A stretch of DNA of 64,000 nt. Source: an uncultured Sutterella sp. GTDB taxonomy: Bacteria; Pseudomonadota; Gammaproteobacteria; Burkholderiales; Burkholderiaceae_F. The stretch lies in NCBI GenBank assembly GCA_944392755.1, contig CALXXT010000012.1, forward strand, positions 25,264 to 89,263. The letters run 5' to 3'. The notes beneath the pieces were generated by a model. It was not told the DNA's origin and ran no database searches. It saw nothing but the letters and a program-made list of their open reading frames with translations. Below are positions 19,838 through 29,600 of the stretch, piece by piece (within the stretch, counting starts at the first letter, position 1; every line of letters starts with the position of its first letter). A program made the translations under genes and the position numbers.

Positions 19838-21742
19838 TTACTTTGAAGTCGCCGCTCCGATTCCGGCAATGCGGCCGAAGGAAAGCGCATCTGGAATCGC
19901 ATTGGCGCCGACGCGGTTCTTGCCATGCAGACCGCCCGTCACTTCACCAGCAGCCCAGAGACCGGGAATGGGCTTGCCGTCCTTGCCGATCACCTGAGCC
20001 TTTTCATTGATCTGTATGCCGCCCATCGTATGGTGGACGGAGGGCGAGCGATGAACCGCATAGTAGGGACCTTCATCCAGCGTCACGTCCTCCATGAAGG
20101 CGGCACGCCCGAACTGCGGGTCTTTCTGCGTGCGGCACATTTCGCGCCACGCTTCCACCGTCTTCTTCAGCTCGGCGGGATCGCAGCCGATGAAGGGAGC
20201 GAGTCCTTCGATCGTGTCGGATTTCGCGATCTTGCCCTGCTTAATGAGGTCGGCGACGAGGAGACCGTACTTGTTGAGGCCCTTGTCGTCGATCTGCGCA
20301 TTCGCTTCAGTCGTGATCCAGAAAAAGTCTCCCTGCGGCTGCGCGAGAATCGCCTTCACGAGATTGTCGCGGCGCTCGAGCTCGTTGACGAACCGCTTCC
20401 CTTCACGGTTCACGTACATGCTCGTTGCCTGGCCGACCAGAGTCGAAGTGACGCCCGTTTCCGGGTCGCCGATGAGCAGCTGGATGTACTCCATGCCGAC
20501 CAGATTGGCGCCCACCTTCTCAGCCATCCGGATGCCGTCTCCGGTAATGGCCGGCGAATTCGTCGTCGGGAACTTTTCATCGAGAATGCCGTTCCAGAGC
20601 TTGTCATATTTCATGCGCATTTCGACATTCGCGCCGAAGCCTCCCGAAGCGATGACCACGCCCTTCGTCGCGTCGATCTCGATCGTATTGCCGTCCGCAT
20701 CCACGGCCTTGACGCCGGCGACGCGCGAGCCGTTGATCATGAGTTCGTTCGCGCGGGTCTGCATGAGGTATTCGACCGGATAGTGCTTGTCTCGGATCGT
20801 TGCCTCATAAGTCTGGATGAATCCGAAGCCGGACTTGAAGTTAGCCGCATCGTGCGAACGCGGCCAAAGCGCACCCACGTACTGAGACGAATAGTCGTGC
20901 CACTTGAAGCCCATCTCGGCAAGATGCTTCGCGGTGACGGGCGCGAGCTTGCAGAGTTCGTAGACGAGATTGATGTCCGCCGCATAGTCGCCCGCCTTGA
21001 AGGTCTGAATCGCGTGGTATTCGGGCGAATCGAAGACGCCCTTCGCTCCGGACTTCTCGTAGGCGGCAAACTGATCGCGAACCTTGTCGAGAAGCGCCTT
21101 GTGTGCTTCATTCTTCGGCGTTTCAGCAACCATAGCGCGAACCATGGCCTTTTGCGCTTCAGTCATCACATGCCGGCCTTCGAGTTCCGGATCGGCAAAG
21201 TTGTAGCCGCCCCCGGCGCGCATCGTGTTGCCGCCGAGCGAGGCCGTCTTCTCGATGACGATGACGGTGGCGCTGTTCTCTGCCGCGCCTACAGCGGCGG
21301 AGAGACCCGCCCCGCCCCCGCCGATCACGACGACGTCTGCCTTTTTGCGGATCACCTTCCCGGAAGTTTTCTTTACGGGAGCGAGGAGCGCCGCAAGATC
21401 AAGATCGGCCTGTTTTGCGCAATCCTGCGCTGCGGCGAGAATCGCCTTCGACGTAAAGGTTGCCCCTGTGAGCGAGTCGATCCCGAGCGGCTGGTGCCTC
21501 ACGAGCTCCGACGGAAGAATACGGATGGCCGAGTCGGCGATCCCGATCGTTTCCTTGTTTTCTCCCACTTCGAGCTTGGAGATCTTTCCCGCGTCGTCCA
21601 CCGTCATCGTCACGCTCACGGGACCGTTGTGTCCCTGCGCCGTTGCCGTATAAGTGCCGGGCTTGGCCGCCAATGCGCTTCCCGCAGCGAGTCCGAACGC
21701 GGCGCACACGGCAGCGGAGATCAACTTGGCATGAACTTTCAT
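19838..21742 (-). CDS. Exported FMN-binding/FAD-dependent reductase (flavocytochrome c-like, no heme)
   Basis: The 634-residue protein has a signal peptide (about 1-25, ending ALAA), then an FMN_bind domain (about 28-105) with the flavinylation motif SLTGATFTS. A FAD-binding fumarate-reductase-like domain follows from about 133 (VVVIGGGGAGLSAAVGA), with REGKRFVNELERRD (acid-base Arg), VHHTMGGI and HGKNRVGANAIPDAL. No CxxCH heme motif is present. The position holding a substrate-binding His in fumarate reductases (YIQxH) reads EYIQLLIG, so fumarate is an unlikely substrate; urocanate or another enoate is possible. It would act as a periplasmic terminal reductase in anaerobic respiration. It is divergent from a MocR-type regulator across 129 bases. 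Confidence 0.85.
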   Translation of the reverse strand: MKVHAKLISAAVCAAFGLAAGSALAAKPGTYTATAQGHNGPVSVTMTVDDAGKISKLEVGENKETIGIADSAIRILPSELVRHQPLGIDSLTGATFTSKAILAAAQDCAKQADLDLAALLAPVKKTSGKVIRKKADVVVIGGGGAGLSAAVGAAENSATVIVIEKTASLGGNTMRAGGGYNFADPELEGRHVMTEAQKAMVRAMVAETPKNEAHKALLDKVRDQFAAYEKSGAKGVFDSPEYHAIQTFKAGDYAADINLVYELCKLAPVTAKHLAEMGFKWHDYSSQYVGALWPRSHDAANFKSGFGFIQTYEATIRDKHYPVEYLMQTRANELMINGSRVAGVKAVDADGNTIEIDATKGVVIASGGFGANVEMRMKYDKLWNGILDEKFPTTNSPAITGDGIRMAEKVGANLVGMEYIQLLIGDPETGVTSTLVGQATSMYVNREGKRFVNELERRDNLVKAILAQPQGDFFWITTEANAQIDDKGLNKYGLLVADLIKQGKIAKSDTIEGLAPFIGCDPAELKKTVEAWREMCRTQKDPQFGRAAFMEDVTLDEGPYYAVHRSPSVHHTMGGIQINEKAQVIGKDGKPIPGLWAAGEVTGGLHGKNRVGANAIPDALSFGRIAGIGAATSK

Positions 21743-21871
21743 ATTTCCTCCTTCGGGTTGAAAGCCTTCGAGCTCATCCTAATCGGAGGCGCAACCTATA
21801 AAAAAGGTCCAGAATTTATAGAAAATAAGTGCCAGATTCCCCGATTTGCCCGTCTCGTCGGATTGCACCTT

Positions 21872-23284
21872 ATGTCGAAAAAAATCAACAGGACCGAACG
21901 GCTTGCCATAGAACTCGTCAAACGCCTGCGTTCTGGCATCTACAGCGACGGCCGGCTCCCCTCGCAGCGCCGCTTGGCGGAATATTTCGGCGTCTCCCGC
22001 AATACGGTCGTCAATGCGCTCGCTCGACTTGAGGCGGACGGTTGGATCGCGACGTGCGAGCGGCGGCGCGCTTCCCTCACGCCGCCTGACTTCGCCTTCG
22101 CCCGCAGACTGAGCGCCTTTCTCTCGGGAAGCGATTTTCGCCCTCCTCTCATGAACGACGCCTTCGGTCGTCAAGACTCCCAAACGCAAGATCCGACTGA
22201 ATCCATTGACCTGGCGCGGCTCTGCCACGAACACTGGGACGACCATATTCAGTTCGACATTGAGAACGCGGCGGTGCAACGGGCCATGGCACGCATCCGC
22301 CGCGGCGAAAGCGACATTTACCGCACGACGGGCGTCGAGCAGCTCAAGGCCGCCATATGCCGGTATCTGAGGCGCTTCGAGATTGCGGCCGGACCCCATC
22401 AGATCGCGATCATCTCGCGCAGACTCCAGGCTTATCGTGCCGTTTCTGAAGTTCTCCTTGGCCCGAAAATCGAAATGTGGGCTCCTGAACTGTCGCTCGT
22501 GCGCTTTTACGGAGTGGCAGAGCGTCATGCGGCCAAAAGACGGTACCTCGAGATGGATGTCGATGGCCGGATTAATTTCGACGCGATGCTTTTTTCGAAG
22601 CGGCCCAAGGTCGTTTTTCTCGAACCAACGCGGCAAAAGCCGACCGGATCCAGCCTGTCGATCGAAGAGCGGCGTCAGCTCGTCGACGAAGCTCGGCGGT
22701 CAAGGACCTTCATTTTCGAAGATGCCTACTGCGAGCTTCTTTACGAAAATCACCTGCCCTTCATGGCGTCCTTTGATCCAAAGCTTGAATCCGTCATCCA
22801 TCTTGGAGCCATCCCGACCTGGCTCACTCCGATCGGCGGATTCTCATTCATCCTCGCTCACGAGCGGATCATTGAGCTCTTGAGAGCCTCAGCGCGACGA
22901 GACTACCTCAACCCGGAATTCCTCACGCAGCTGACGGCCCTCGAACTCCTCGAATCGGACGGGCTCGACGAGATGCTCTGGCGATTCCACGCATTTCACC
23001 GCCGCAGACTGCGATTCGTCGCCGAAATCCTCGCCCGCGATACGGGCGAATACGCACGTCCTGTACTTCCCGGGAGCTTCGGCTGCGTCTGGCTTCATTT
23101 CGACGCTGCGGACATCGGCGCGCTCTACCGCGCACGGCGAGGCATCGACTTTCAGCCCGGATGGTTCTACGGAGAGTCCGCTCGGAGCTGCCGGCATGTG
23201 CTCATACGCTACACCATGCCCGAAGCGGTCTTTGAAGAGGGCATGGCGCGCTTCGGCGCACTCTGCCGCTCAGTGCTTGGATAA
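21872..23284 (+). CDS. MocR-type (GntR/aminotransferase-fold) regulator lacking the PLP lysine
   Basis: The 470-residue protein joins a GntR winged helix (residues 8-65: LPSQRRLAEYFGVSRNTVVNALARLEADGW) to an aminotransferase class I-like domain (about 125-470). The latter keeps the substrate/cofactor loop EPTRQKPTG (251-259) and EDAY (283-286). Where family members have GSFSKTLAPGLRLGY with the Schiff-base Lys, this protein has GAIPTWLTPIGGFSF (312-326), so Ser-Lys is Pro315-Thr316. Covalent PLP binding is therefore unlikely. ATG 21872 gives a normal MocR N-terminus. It is transcribed divergently from the flavoprotein gene, its probable target. Confidence 0.88.
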   Translation: MSKKINRTERLAIELVKRLRSGIYSDGRLPSQRRLAEYFGVSRNTVVNALARLEADGWIATCERRRASLTPPDFAFARRLSAFLSGSDFRPPLMNDAFGRQDSQTQDPTESIDLARLCHEHWDDHIQFDIENAAVQRAMARIRRGESDIYRTTGVEQLKAAICRYLRRFEIAAGPHQIAIISRRLQAYRAVSEVLLGPKIEMWAPELSLVRFYGVAERHAAKRRYLEMDVDGRINFDAMLFSKRPKVVFLEPTRQKPTGSSLSIEERRQLVDEARRSRTFIFEDAYCELLYENHLPFMASFDPKLESVIHLGAIPTWLTPIGGFSFILAHERIIELLRASARRDYLNPEFLTQLTALELLESDGLDEMLWRFHAFHRRRLRFVAEILARDTGEYARPVLPGSFGCVWLHFDAADIGALYRARRGIDFQPGWFYGESARSCRHVLIRYTMPEAVFEEGMARFGALCRSVLG

Positions 23285-23386
23285 AACACGAGCAAACGCA
23301 ACGGCGAGGTTCGATTCACGCACGTTCGAACAACGGTCCTTTTGAAGGCAAGCGCGCCTCCCCAAAAATTCGGAAAGGCGCGCCGA

Positions 23387-23411
23387 GGGCGGCCGCAGCC
23401 GCCCGATTTTT
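23387..23411 (+). terminator. Terminator between the MocR gene and fabF
   Basis: GGGCGGC/GCCGCCC (23387-23393 and 23398-23404) with loop CGCA is followed by GATTTTT, about 100 bases after the regulator stop. The AAAAATTCGG further left may help terminate fabF transcripts from the other side. Confidence 0.75.
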
Positions 23412-23429
23412 GCTCGGAAGGCTCCTGAA

Positions 23430-24665
<1,236 letters not shown>

Positions 24666-24875
24666 ATGTTGCTCCTTTGCAGCCGGCTCCGAAATGGACA
24701 AACCGGCATGAGAGTGGAGAGCGAGGCCCTCCGTCCGATTGATCTTGCGGCGAAAGCGGATGCGGATCCAGCTTCCGTCCGGGTGCTCCATCTTGCGGCC
24801 CGAATGGGGCCGGCGCAGGGGATCCGCCAATCGGACTAGCGCCGAGTCGGGATCTTTCCGCAAGCCCTGATACAC

Positions 24876-24908
24876 CAATGGGATCCGCCGCAAGAGCGAA
24901 TCCCATTG
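24876..24908 (-). terminator. acpP-fabF intercistronic hairpin
   Basis: CAATGGGAT/ATCCCATTG is a perfect 9-bp stem around a 15-base loop in the 317-base gap between acpP and fabF. There is no U-tract. It could set the high acpP to fabF expression ratio by attenuation or 3'-end protection. The remainder of the gap shows no gene. Confidence 0.45.
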
Positions 24909-24982
24909 TTAAGCGCCTCAATCCGCAAGGGGCCGAGGCGCCCCGCTCGTCCGAACCGAGCTCGGTCGGACGGCTTTCAACA

Positions 24983-25222
24983 TTACTTGTTGACGGCAGC
25001 CTTGACGAAGTCGATGGCCTGCTGAACCGTACGGAGGTTTTCCTGTTCCGTATCCGGGATTTCGATGCCGAAGGCATCTTCGAGGGCGAGCGACATTTCA
25101 ACCGTCGTGAGGCTGTCGGCGCCAAGATCTTCGATGAAGGAAGATTCGTTCTTGATGTCTTCTTCCTTGATGCCAAGCTGTTCAGCGATGATCTTCTTGA
25201 CCTTGAGTTCGATTTCGTCCAT
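24983..25222 (-). CDS. acpP: Acyl carrier protein
   Basis: The 79-residue acidic protein carries the phosphopantetheine site [10 protein letters not shown] with Ser37 and the usual four-helix pattern ([16 protein letters not shown] at the start). It carries growing acyl chains in fatty-acid synthesis. ATG 25222 gives the conserved [10 protein letters not shown] start; upstream codons are unlike the family. The expected holo-ACP synthase gene (acpS) is not in this window, although its usual place after recO is visible. Confidence 0.98.
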   Translation of the reverse strand: MDEIELKVKKIIAEQLGIKEEDIKNESSFIEDLGADSLTTVEMSLALEDAFGIEIPDTEQENLRTVQQAIDFVKAAVNK

Positions 25223-25336
25223 TTTGCAAACTCCGCAATGGGTTGAGTTTCTTATTTTGTAAAACACCCCGTTGCCAAAGGAGCATTAGGGTTGAAGCGC
25301 GTGCGGACAACTTCGCCGCACGATCACACGGATGAA

Positions 25337-25360
25337 CGTCGGCGCCTTTGGGCGCCGACG
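25337..25360 (-). terminator. fabG-acpP intercistronic hairpin
   Basis: CGTCGGCGCC/GGCGCCGACG is a perfect 10-bp stem with a 4-base loop in the 199-base fabG-acpP gap. There is no U-tract, so it looks more like a processing or stability element than a terminator. Confidence 0.45.
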
Positions 25361-25421
25361 GGGTCTGACTCCGTAGATCCGAGAGATTTTATCAGACGCC
25401 TAGCCGCTTTTCGACTGCGGA

Positions 25422-26189
25422 TCACCCCATAAACATGCCGCCGTTCACGTGCAGCGTTGTGCCCGTCAAATAGGCTCCGGCGTCGGACGCGAGAAAAACG
25501 CAGGCATTGGCGATGTCATCCGTTTGGCCGAGTCGGCCGAGAGGAATGTTCGCGAGGAGCGCCGTCTTCTGCTCGTCCTTCAGGACCTTCGTCATGTCCG
25601 TGTCGATGAAGCCCGGGGCAATGCAGTTCACGGTGATGCCGCGGGAGCCCACCTCGCGCGCGAGCGCCTTCGACATGCCGATGACGCCCGCCTTGGCGGC
25701 CGCATAGTTGACCTGACCGGCGTTGCCCATCGCGCCCACCACGGACGAGATCGTGATGATTCGGCCGAAGCGGGCCTTCATCATCGGACGCATCACGGCG
25801 CGCATCAATCGGAAGGCGGCCGTGAGGTCGGTGTCGATCACTTCATCCCACTGCTCGTCCTTCATGCGCATCAGGAGCGTGTCGCGCGTAATGCCGGCGT
25901 TGTTGACGAGGATGTCGATTCGGCCTTCGCTCTCCACGATTCCGGACACCGCAGCCGCGCAGGCTTCGCCGTCGCAGACATTGAGCGCAATGCCGCGGCC
26001 GCAGCCCCCGAGCGCATTGATGCGTTCGGTGATGCGCTGCGCGCCCTCTTCGCTTGTCGCCGTGCCGATCACGCACGCGCCCGCACGCACGAAGGCTTCA
26101 AGGATCGCCGCGCCGATGCCGCGGCTCGCGCCCGTAATAAGCGCCGTGCGCCCGGCAAGCGCGTCGGCGGCAAAGATCATCTTTTCCAT
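25422..26189 (-). CDS. fabG: 3-oxoacyl-ACP reductase
   Basis: The 255-residue short-chain dehydrogenase has the NADPH motif TGASRGIGAAI, the NNAG motif (VNNAGITRD), the catalytic Ser, Tyr and Lys (ISSVVGAMGNAGQVNYAAAKAGVIG), and the FabG C-terminus YLTGTTLHVNGGMFMG. It reduces 3-oxoacyl-ACP. ATG 26189 (MEKMIF) follows GAGGAG; a second ATG sits three codons in. It begins 4 bases after the fabD stop, so the two are almost certainly co-translated. Confidence 0.97.
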   Translation of the reverse strand: MEKMIFAADALAGRTALITGASRGIGAAILEAFVRAGACVIGTATSEEGAQRITERINALGGCGRGIALNVCDGEACAAAVSGIVESEGRIDILVNNAGITRDTLLMRMKDEQWDEVIDTDLTAAFRLMRAVMRPMMKARFGRIITISSVVGAMGNAGQVNYAAAKAGVIGMSKALAREVGSRGITVNCIAPGFIDTDMTKVLKDEQKTALLANIPLGRLGQTDDIANACVFLASDAGAYLTGTTLHVNGGMFMG

Positions 26190-26193
26190 AGAT

Positions 26194-27141
26194 TTACTCC
26201 TCTTTGATCTCTTTAAGTTCGGCGAGCGCCGCTTCGAGCTGTTCGGCCGTCGCAATGCCGAGCACGCGGATTTCCGGCGCAATGCGGCGGATGAGGCCCG
26301 CGAGCACCTTGCCCGGTCCGCATTCGACGATGTGCGTGACGCCTTCGCGCTTCATGCGCTCGATCGTCTTCACCCACTGCACGGGCGAGCAGGCTTGACG
26401 CGAGAGCGAATCGCGAATGCCGTCCGGGGTCGCGTGCGCGTTTGCGTCGACGTTCGCGATGACCGGCACCTTCGGAATGGTGATCTTCACCGTGCAAAGC
26501 TTCTCGGCAAGCTTTTCGGCGGCCGGCTTCAAGAGACTCGAATGGAAGGGCGCCGAAACCGGAAGCATCACGGCTCGACGGCATCCTTTTGCCTTTGCGG
26601 CTTCCACGGCGCGCTCAAGCGCAGCCTTTTCACCTGCGATGACCACCTGTCCGGGCGAGTTGAAGTTCACGGCTTCAACGACCCCGCCCTCAGACGCAGC
26701 TTCACGGCACGCTGCCAGAACATCGGCATCCGAGAGCCCGATGATGGCCGCCATGCCGCCCACGCCGACAGGAACGGCGCTCTGCATGGCTTCGGCACGA
26801 AAACGCACGAGCTTGACGCCGTCCTCGAGCGAGAATGCCCCTGCGGCGCAAAGCGCCGAGTACTCTCCGAGCGAATGGCCCGCCATCACTGCTGGAACGG
26901 GACCGCCCGCAGCACGCCAGGCGTTCCAAAAAGCGACCGAGGTCGCCAGCAGCACCGGCTGCGTGTTGACCGTAAGCCCGAGCGTTTCCGCCGGCCCCTC
27001 GGCGATGAGCGCCTGCAGGTCCTGTCCGAGCGCGGCCGAAGCCCGCTTCATCGTGTCTTCAACGGCCGCGTTGCCTGCGTAGCCCGCAAGCATGCCGACC
27101 GACTGGCTTCCCTGTCCGGGAAAAACAAATGCAATGCGCAT
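26194..27141 (-). CDS. fabD: Malonyl-CoA:ACP transacylase
   Basis: The 315-residue enzyme begins MRIAFVFPGQGSQSVGM, has the nucleophile Ser in AGHSLGEYSAL, the conserved Arg near FRAEAMQ, and the catalytic His in SAPFHSSLL. It loads malonate onto ACP. ATG 27141 gives the family start. The gene lies 46 bases after fabH and 4 bases before fabG in the normal fabH-fabD-fabG order. Confidence 0.97.
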   Translation of the reverse strand: MRIAFVFPGQGSQSVGMLAGYAGNAAVEDTMKRASAALGQDLQALIAEGPAETLGLTVNTQPVLLATSVAFWNAWRAAGGPVPAVMAGHSLGEYSALCAAGAFSLEDGVKLVRFRAEAMQSAVPVGVGGMAAIIGLSDADVLAACREAASEGGVVEAVNFNSPGQVVIAGEKAALERAVEAAKAKGCRRAVMLPVSAPFHSSLLKPAAEKLAEKLCTVKITIPKVPVIANVDANAHATPDGIRDSLSRQACSPVQWVKTIERMKREGVTHIVECGPGKVLAGLIRRIAPEIRVLGIATAEQLEAALAELKEIKEE

Positions 27142-27187
27142 AGCGATTCTTTGGTTGTATTCGATTAAGAAAGAGGTGATGGTGAGT

Positions 27188-28168
27188 CTACCAACGAACG
27201 AGGGCTGAGCCCCAGGCCATGCCCGCACCGACGGCTTGCAAAAGCACGAGACCGCCCTTCTGGATCATGCCCGCCTCGACGGCGGCATTGAGTGCGAGGG
27301 GCACCGAAGCGGCCGATGTATTCCCGTGCTCCGCAACGGTCTTCACCATTCGTTCGTCGGGAATTCCAAGCTTCTTCGCCACCATCGTCATGATGCGCAG
27401 GTTGGCCTGATGCGGCACGAAGAGCGCGACATCCTCCGTGCGCACGCATGCGAGCCCGGCAACTTCCCGCGCCGAATCGACGAGACCTTCGACCGCGAGC
27501 TTGAAAACCTGTCGGCCATCCATCCGCACGAAGGGATCGCCGGCAAGATGCCCATGGTCCATATGAGCGGTGAGGCCGAGAACCTTTTCGTTCTGACGGC
27601 CGTCGGCATACATGCGGGCGGCAAGAATGCCCGGATCGGCGGAGGTTTCCAGAACGACCGCGCCCGCACCGTCGCCGAAGAGGACGCACGTCGAACGGTC
27701 GTCGAAATCGATCACTCGGCTCATGACTTCGGAACCCACGACAACGGCTCGGCGGTAGGGACCGGCGCGAAGCATGGCGTCCGCGGCATTAAGCGCGTAG
27801 ATGAAGCCCGCACAGACGGCCTGCACGTCGAAAGCCGCGCAGCCGGCAGCGCCAAGCTCGGCCTGCACGCGTGCGGCCGTCGACGGGAACACCATGTCAG
27901 GAGTCGTCGTCGCGACGATGAGGAGGTCAATGGACTCCGCGGAAACTCCCGCCCGATCCAGCGCCTGCCGGGCCGCCTTCAAAGCGAGCGATGTCGTCGT
28001 TTCACCCTTCTCAGGATCGGCGAAGCGACGCTCGGCGATGCCGGTGCGCGTTCTGATCCATTCGTCGTTCGTTTCAATGCCCTTCTGCGCGAGCTCACGG
28101 GCCAGATCGTCGTTCGTGACGCGCCGCTCAGGAAGCGCTGCGCCCGTCGCGAGGATTCGAGAATACAT
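27188..28168 (-). CDS. fabH: 3-oxoacyl-ACP synthase III (KAS III)
   Basis: The 326-residue enzyme starts fatty-acid synthesis by condensing acetyl-CoA with malonyl-ACP. It has the active-site Cys in FDVQAVCAGFIYAL, His in VPHQANLRI, Asn in EHGNTSAASVPLAL and the C-terminal GAGMAWGSALVRW. ATG 28168 follows AAGGATC. plsX, which in this bacterial group normally lies immediately upstream between rpmF and fabH, is missing; the 348-base space holds only a terminator and no plsX-like frame. Confidence 0.97.
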   Translation of the reverse strand: MYSRILATGAALPERRVTNDDLARELAQKGIETNDEWIRTRTGIAERRFADPEKGETTTSLALKAARQALDRAGVSAESIDLLIVATTTPDMVFPSTAARVQAELGAAGCAAFDVQAVCAGFIYALNAADAMLRAGPYRRAVVVGSEVMSRVIDFDDRSTCVLFGDGAGAVVLETSADPGILAARMYADGRQNEKVLGLTAHMDHGHLAGDPFVRMDGRQVFKLAVEGLVDSAREVAGLACVRTEDVALFVPHQANLRIMTMVAKKLGIPDERMVKTVAEHGNTSAASVPLALNAAVEAGMIQKGGLVLLQAVGAGMAWGSALVRW

Positions 28169-28280
28169 GGATGTATGATCCTTACTTGTTGATGGCGCCC
28201 ACATATTACAACGGTCGTTCCGTAAAAACCCGCGTGGAAAATGCGAATTTGGCCCCATCGGACCCTAGGAGGGCAGATAA

Positions 28281-28315
28281 AAAAAAGGGGAACCATTTCA
28301 GGTTCCCCTCTTTTT
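28281..28315 (-). terminator. Bidirectional intrinsic terminator after rpmF
   Basis: GGGGAACC/GGTTCCCC (28287-28294 and 28301-28308) with a 6-base loop is flanked by an A-run on the left and CTTTTT after T-C on the right. It would end rpmF transcripts and separates rpmF from fabH, so fabH needs its own promoter. The rest of 28169-28516 shows no convincing gene. Confidence 0.9.
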
Positions 28316-28516
28316 CTTCCGCTGTGCTCTTCGTCTCAGCTTCACGCTCAAGAACTCGATTCGACCGGCTGAGGTTCGTTCACTTACCGTCGCCGTGGGG
28401 CTCGCGCAACAGCAGCATCGCTGCTCGTCTTGGCTCGTCCCGGACCTTCGGCCTTTTCGGATTCGACTTCTCTGGGCGTTCAAGCGTCTTGCTGAAGGAA
28501 CGCCAGCATCAGGCAA

Positions 28517-28699
28517 TTATTCGTCGGCCTTCGTCTGGATGACCTTCTTGCCGCGATAGAAGCCGGTCGGGCTGATGTGGTGACGGCGAACGATTTCACC
28601 CGTCGTCGGTTCGACCGCGGTCGGCGGATTGGTCAGAAAATCGTGAGCGCGACGATTGCCGCGGCGAGCGGGCGACTTCTTATTCTGCTGAACAGCCAT
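28517..28699 (-). CDS. rpmF: 50S ribosomal protein L32
   Basis: The 60-residue basic protein shows the L32 pattern [21 protein letters not shown], then the C-terminal [15 protein letters not shown]. The zinc-binding cysteines of some L32 forms are absent, as is normal for this lineage. It is a 50S subunit component. It is usually followed by plsX-fabH; here it is followed by a terminator and then fabH. Its upstream neighbour is a tRNA array rather than the DUF177 gene (yceD) often found there. Confidence 0.96.
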   Translation of the reverse strand: MAVQQNKKSPARRGNRRAHDFLTNPPTAVEPTTGEIVRRHHISPTGFYRGKKVIQTKADE

Positions 28700-28926
28700 G
28701 GTTAAAACCCCACGCAAAGAACGAGTTCTGTTATCGGAACGCCGCGGCGAGCACTCGTGCAACTGCGCGCGCGGTCATGATCTAACTTGCCGGTTTTGCC
28801 CGGCAGTGAATTGGAGATTTTAGCAAAACGCCGATTTTTTCTCAGCTGATTGCGTCAATTTCTTCGACGAATCACAAGAAAAAAGGGACGACGCTTCGGC
28901 CTTCCCCCATTCAACTCAACAAGTTT

Positions 28927-29002
28927 TGGAGCGGGAGACGAGTCTCGAACTCGCGACCTCAACCTTGGCAAGGTTGCGCTCTACCAACTGAGCTACTCCC
29001 GC
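28927..29002 (-). tRNA. tRNA-Gly (anticodon GCC)
   Basis: The 76-nt tRNA on the minus strand has acceptor GCGGGAG pairing with CTCCCGC, anticodon loop with GCC between AACCT and AGGTT, T-loop TTCGAGA and an encoded CCA. It is the last of six minus-strand tRNAs. Confidence 0.96.
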
Positions 29003-29038
29003 ACGCCTCGACGACGCGCGGACTTGAAGAAAAGTCCG

Positions 29039-29114
29039 TGGAGCGGGAGACGAGTCTCGAACTCGCGACCTCAACCTTGGCAAGGTTGCGCTCTACCAAC
29101 TGAGCTACTCCCGC
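29039..29114 (-). tRNA. tRNA-Gly (anticodon GCC)
   Basis: A copy identical in sequence to the neighbouring tRNA-Gly, with encoded CCA. It is the first gene after the strong promoter at 29138-29165. Confidence 0.96.
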
Positions 29115-29137
29115 ATCGCGTGGTGCGAAGAATCCGA

Positions 29138-29165
29138 ATTATACCGAAGCGGCATTGAATGTCAA
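29138..29165 (-). promoter_or_regulatory. Near-consensus sigma-70 promoter for the tRNA-Gly pair
   Basis: Reading the minus strand, TTGACA (29165-29160) and TATAAT (29143-29138) are exact consensus hexamers separated by 16 bases. The -10 hexamer lies 23 bases upstream of the tRNA at 29114. Confidence 0.85.
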
Positions 29166-29188
29166 CCGTCTTCTTTGAAATTCGAGCA

Positions 29189-29277
29189 TGGTCCCGGGAA
29201 CGGGAGTCGAACCCGTACGCCTAAAGATCGGCGGCGGATTTTAAGTCCGCTACGTCTACCAGTTCCGTCATCCCGGG
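29189..29277 (-). tRNA. tRNA-Leu (anticodon TAA)
   Basis: The 89-nt class II tRNA has acceptor CCCGGGA/TCCCGGG, T8, anticodon loop CTTAAAA (TAA) between GCGGA and TCCGC, a long variable arm, T-stem ACGGG/CCCGT, discriminator A and CCA. Position 1 is C rather than the usual G. Confidence 0.94.
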
Positions 29278-29294
29278 ACCGATCCGCATTCGCA

Positions 29295-29324
29295 GAAAAA
29301 AGGGGGAAACCTTCGCTTCCCCCT
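29295..29324 (-). terminator. Intrinsic terminator inside the tRNA array
   Basis: AGGGGGAA/TTCCCCCT (29301-29308 and 29317-29324) with an 8-base loop has an A-run on its left that gives a U-tract on the minus strand. It ends the Gly-Cys-Gly unit, so tRNA-Leu(TAA) needs another promoter or readthrough. Confidence 0.85.
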
Positions 29325-29340
29325 ATTCTCTTTGGAATTC

Positions 29341-29416
29341 TGGAGCGGGAGACGAGTCTCGAACTCGCGACCTCAACCTTGGCAAGGTTGCGCTCTACCA
29401 ACTGAGCTACTCCCGC
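29341..29416 (-). tRNA. tRNA-Gly (anticodon GCC)
   Basis: A third copy with the same 76-nt sequence and encoded CCA, 8 bases after tRNA-Cys in transcription order and followed by the terminator at 29295-29324. Confidence 0.96.
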
Positions 29417-29424
29417 GTTCTCTG

Positions 29425-29498
29425 TGGAGGCGCGAGGCGGAATCGAACCGCCGTAAACGGATTTGCAATCCGGTGCATGGCCACTTTGCTATCGCGCC
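29425..29498 (-). tRNA. tRNA-Cys (anticodon GCA)
   Basis: The 74-nt tRNA has acceptor GGCGCGA/TCGCGCC, anticodon loop with GCA between CGGAT and ATCCG, T-loop TTCGATT, discriminator T and encoded CCA. It lies between two tRNA-Gly genes. Confidence 0.95.
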
Positions 29499-29511
29499 GC
29501 CTTTTCATCAG

Positions 29512-29587
29512 TGGAGCGGGAGACGAGTCTCGAACTCGCGACCTCAACCTTGGCAAGGTTGCGCTCTACCAACTGAGCTACTCCCGC
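29512..29587 (-). tRNA. tRNA-Gly (anticodon GCC)
   Basis: The fourth copy with the same 76-nt sequence and encoded CCA. It is the first gene of the Gly-Cys-Gly unit, just downstream of the promoter at 29601-29628. Confidence 0.96.
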
Positions 29588-29600
29588 ACTGAGAAGACGA

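Noticed and set aside
28298-28516. A 72-codon minus-strand frame after rpmF considered as a plsX remnant
   Set aside because: Very Arg/Cys-rich with no PlsX motif, and it contains the terminator.
28927-29587. The regular repetition of near-identical 76-base blocks considered as a CRISPR-like or mobile repeat
   Set aside because: Each block folds as a complete tRNA-Gly with anticodon GCC and encoded CCA.
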